Origin: Treponema sp.
Lineage (GTDB): Bacteria; Spirochaetota; Spirochaetia; Treponematales; Breznakiellaceae
Length of the DNA stretch: 7,946 nt
Direction: 5' to 3'
Assembly: GCA_031273835.1 (NCBI GenBank)
Contig: JAISRD010000164.1
Span: 1-7,946 of the forward strand
Positions 6,270 to 7,946 of this stretch are shown piece after piece. The notes beneath the pieces are model-generated. The model did no database searches. It saw nothing but the letters and a program-made list of their open reading frames with translations, and was not told the DNA's origin. Within the stretch, counting starts at the first letter, position 1. Every line of letters begins with the position of its first letter. The position numbers were made by a program, and so were the translations under genes.

Positions 6270-7121
6270 ATGCCGGTACTCAGGGTGATTATGATAGGCG
6301 ACGTGGTGGGCGAGCCGGGGCTCGGTATCCTGGAAAAGCTCCTGCCGGGGCTAAAGAAGAAACATTCCGCCGACGCGGTTATCGTCAACGGGGAGAACGC
6401 CGCTGGGGGTTTCGGGCTTTCGGCGGAAACCCTTGACCGCATACTTGCCGCAGGGGCGGACGTGGTTACCGGGGGCAACCATGTCTGGGAAAAACGGGAA
6501 TTTTGGCCCGTACTGGACGCGGTCCGGGACCCCCGTCCGGTGATCAGGCCGGCGAATTACCCCGGCGGAACCCGCAGGCCCCTGGTTCCGCCCCTCCCCG
6601 GCCGGGGTTTCCTTCCGCTGGAAATAAACGGCTTCCCCCTGCTGGTGATAAACCTTCAGGGCCGGGAACTGCTTTCGTCCGTGGACTGCCCCTTTGACTG
6701 TTTTGACAGGATCTTTGACGAGCAGACCGGGCCGGGGCAGGCCGGAGGCCCGGCGGGGCCCCGGGCGGTTATCGTGGATTTCCACGCCGAAGCCTCCGAA
6801 GAAAAGGAGGCCCTGGCTTATTACCTCGACGGCAGGGCGAGCCTTGTGGCCGGCACCCATACCCATGTGCAGACGGCGGACGAGCGCATACTTCCCAGGG
6901 GAACCGGCTATATCACCGACCTCGGCATGACCGGCGCGGTGAACGGGGTGATCGGCATGGACGCGAAGATCTGCATTAACCGGGCCCGTACCCAGGTGGC
7001 CTACCGTATGGAATGCGCCGCCGGAGGAAGGGGGAACTGCGCCGTTCAGGGCATTGCCGCGGAAATCGACGGGGAAAGCGGAAAAACCCTCTCAATAACC
7101 CGGATACAGGAAAGGCTCTGA
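6270..7121 (+). CDS. ymdB: YmdB-type metallophosphoesterase (TIGR00282 family)
   Basis: This is a cytoplasmic binuclear-metal phosphoesterase of 283 residues (B. subtilis YmdB about 264). The B. subtilis enzyme hydrolyses cyclic nucleotides in vitro and affects motility and biofilm gene expression. Metal-site residues are all visible: D11 (MIGDVVGEPG), E42 and N43 (NGENAAGG), N70 and H71 (GGNHVW), H172 (VDFHAEASEEK), and H197 and H199 (AGTHTHVQTADERILP). The conserved IRPANYP, LVINLQGR and GYITDLGMTG blocks are also present. It differs by a short Gly/Pro-rich insert at about 154-165 and slightly longer loops near 85-115. In B. subtilis ymdB follows rny directly; here it is 3.2 kb downstream in the same orientation, separated by the M23-to-ricT genes. 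It has no SD. Its 3' end is convergent with the GerMN gene, 36 bases away. The physiological substrate in this organism is unknown. Confidence 0.95.
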   Translation: MPVLRVIMIGDVVGEPGLGILEKLLPGLKKKHSADAVIVNGENAAGGFGLSAETLDRILAAGADVVTGGNHVWEKREFWPVLDAVRDPRPVIRPANYPGGTRRPLVPPLPGRGFLPLEINGFPLLVINLQGRELLSSVDCPFDCFDRIFDEQTGPGQAGGPAGPRAVIVDFHAEASEEKEALAYYLDGRASLVAGTHTHVQTADERILPRGTGYITDLGMTGAVNGVIGMDAKICINRARTQVAYRMECAAGGRGNCAVQGIAAEIDGESGKTLSITRIQERL

Positions 7122-7151
7122 TCCGCGTAATCCCGCAGGGGGCCCTCCATC

Positions 7152-7168
7152 CCGCCCTTAGGGGGCGG
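7152..7168. terminator. GC-rich hairpin between convergent ymdB and GerMN genes
   Basis: CCGCCC (7152-7157) pairs with GGGCGG (7163-7168) around a five-base loop that contains most of the GerMN stop codon. It sits where a bidirectional terminator would be expected. Neither side has a T-run, so intrinsic termination is doubtful and the stem may only be a consequence of high GC. Confidence 0.25.
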
Positions 7169-7907
7169 TCCTGTTGAGGGGGCTGCCTATCCAGATCCCC
7201 TCGCCCAGATAATCAAGACGTTTACCGTCAATAAGTATCTGCACGTCCTTTACATTGCTGAACTCGGTGGCGGTCCAGACCACCTGCCGGAGCTGGGCGG
7301 CGTAGCCTTCGATTCCGTAGGTATTGAACAGAAAATCCTCGCTGAAACTTACATAGGCGGTGCTTCCCTGTACCGCCGCGCTGAGTATCCTCGCCTCCGG
7401 AGGTATGAGGGACATGAGGCCCTTTTTTTCTTCATCCCCCAGGGGCCCCCGGATCGCCGCTTCCAGGGCGTCCCGCAGGGGGGAGGCGCTTTTGGGCAGG
7501 GTACGCTGTACCCTGGCCGGAAGTACGGCGCCGTCGTTATCCACCCTGATAAGGTACACCGTCCGCGAAACGGTTTCCTCCGCCGGGCCCCCCGCCGCCG
7601 CCGTCCCCCCGCCTTCCACGGGGACCGGAGCTTCCGGGGGAAGGGCCGGATCGGAGCTTTCCGCCGCCCCGCTTTCATCTTCCGTACCAGACGGGGCCCC
7701 GCCGCTTTCCGGCTCCGCTGCGGTCTCCCCTTCCCCGGCGGGGAGTTCCTCACCGTTGTTAAAGAGCCGTTCAAGGGCCCTGGTTTCCCTGAGGGTTTCC
7801 TGAATTTTAGGCCAATTTACCGCGAAAAGAAGGGCCACCCCGATGATAAAGGCCACCCAAAAGAGAATCCACCCGAAGCCTGAGCTTTTTTTTCCTTTTG
7901 CCGCCAC
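7158..7907 (-). CDS. Membrane-anchored GerMN-domain protein
   Basis: The 249-residue protein begins with a GTG at 7907 and ends at TAA (7160-7158). A short basic N-terminus (MAAKGKKSSG) precedes one membrane helix at about 12-31 with no lipobox. An acidic, Ala/Gly/Pro/Glu-rich linker spans about 50-110, and a folded domain at about 113-245 reads as GerMN: RTVYLIRVDNDGAVLPARVQRTL, SPLRDALEAAIRGP, IPPEARILSAAVQGSTAYVSFSEDFL, and LRQVVWTATEFSNVKDVQILIDGK. GerMN domains were named from spore germination proteins but occur widely in non-sporulating bacteria on extracytoplasmic lipoproteins or membrane proteins. The domain probably faces the periplasm. No catalytic residues are known and the function is unknown. 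GAAGGG lies 14 bases before the GTG, too far for a normal SD. Fold assignment is good; the role is not known. Confidence 0.85.
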   Translation of the reverse strand: MAAKGKKSSGFGWILFWVAFIIGVALLFAVNWPKIQETLRETRALERLFNNGEELPAGEGETAAEPESGGAPSGTEDESGAAESSDPALPPEAPVPVEGGGTAAAGGPAEETVSRTVYLIRVDNDGAVLPARVQRTLPKSASPLRDALEAAIRGPLGDEEKKGLMSLIPPEARILSAAVQGSTAYVSFSEDFLFNTYGIEGYAAQLRQVVWTATEFSNVKDVQILIDGKRLDYLGEGIWIGSPLNRTAP

Positions 7908-7913
7908 GCTGCT

Positions 7914-7943
7914 ATACTACGCCCTTCCCCGCCGCGGGGTCAA
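7914..7943 (-). promoter_or_regulatory. Sigma70-like promoter of the GerMN gene, leaderless geometry
   Basis: On the minus strand, TTGACC (7943-7938), 18 bases, and TAGTAT (7919-7914) are followed by six bases (AGCAGC) and then the GTG. The start of transcription would coincide with the start codon. The -35 matches five of six and the -10 four of six consensus bases. The window ends three bases beyond the -35, so upstream context is unseen. Confidence 0.5.
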
Positions 7944-7946
7944 CCG

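Noticed and set aside
1..7946. A mobile element, defence system, CRISPR array or RNA gene
   Set aside because: Reading both strands I found no transposase, integrase, direct-repeat array, tRNA-like cloverleaf or defence-domain protein; all intact genes belong to core housekeeping families.

Overview
The window looks like ordinary chromosome from a spirochaete, most likely a Treponema-like bacterium. This rests on the gene set and order (rny, membrane M23 peptidase, bactofilin, YaaR/DUF327, PSP1/RicT), the GC-rich but not extreme codon use, and the lipid-anchorless, membrane-tethered envelope proteins. The genus is an inference from recall; no 16S or other marker is present. I see no phage, insertion sequence, CRISPR array, tRNA or rRNA.

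Layout. A MATE-family efflux gene runs leftward (1376 to 3). It is divergent from rny (1500-3029), which encodes membrane-bound RNase Y; a 123-base spacer between them carries back-to-back promoters. After rny, a tight rightward cluster follows: an M23 peptidoglycan peptidase (3066-4067), bactofilin (4070-4480), a YaaR/DUF327 protein (4473-4988, overlapping bactofilin by 8 bases) and a RicT/YaaT PSP1-domain protein (5029-5976). The stretch 5977-6269 holds a leftward 52-codon stump that looks like the N-terminal Rossmann half-motif of a 2,4-diaminopentanoate dehydrogenase / dihydrodipicolinate-reductase-like enzyme. Next is a ymdB-type metallophosphoesterase (6270-7121), convergent with a leftward membrane-anchored GerMN-domain protein (7907 to 7158).

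How the genes fit together. In Bacillus subtilis, rny and ymdB are adjacent, yaaR lies near ricT (yaaT), and RicT is part of the complex that guides RNase Y cleavage. Here relatives of all four sit within about 5.6 kb, interleaved with a bactofilin/M23 pair of the kind used elsewhere for cell shape. This suggests an RNA-turnover module combined with an envelope-morphogenesis module.

The most unusual signal is regulatory. The M23, MATE and GerMN genes, and more weakly ymdB, have no usable Shine-Dalgarno sequence. Each has a sigma70-like -10 box ending only 6-7 bases before the start codon, so transcription would begin at or next to the start codon and give leaderless mRNAs. rny, yaaR and ricT in the same window have conventional leaders or ribosome binding sites.
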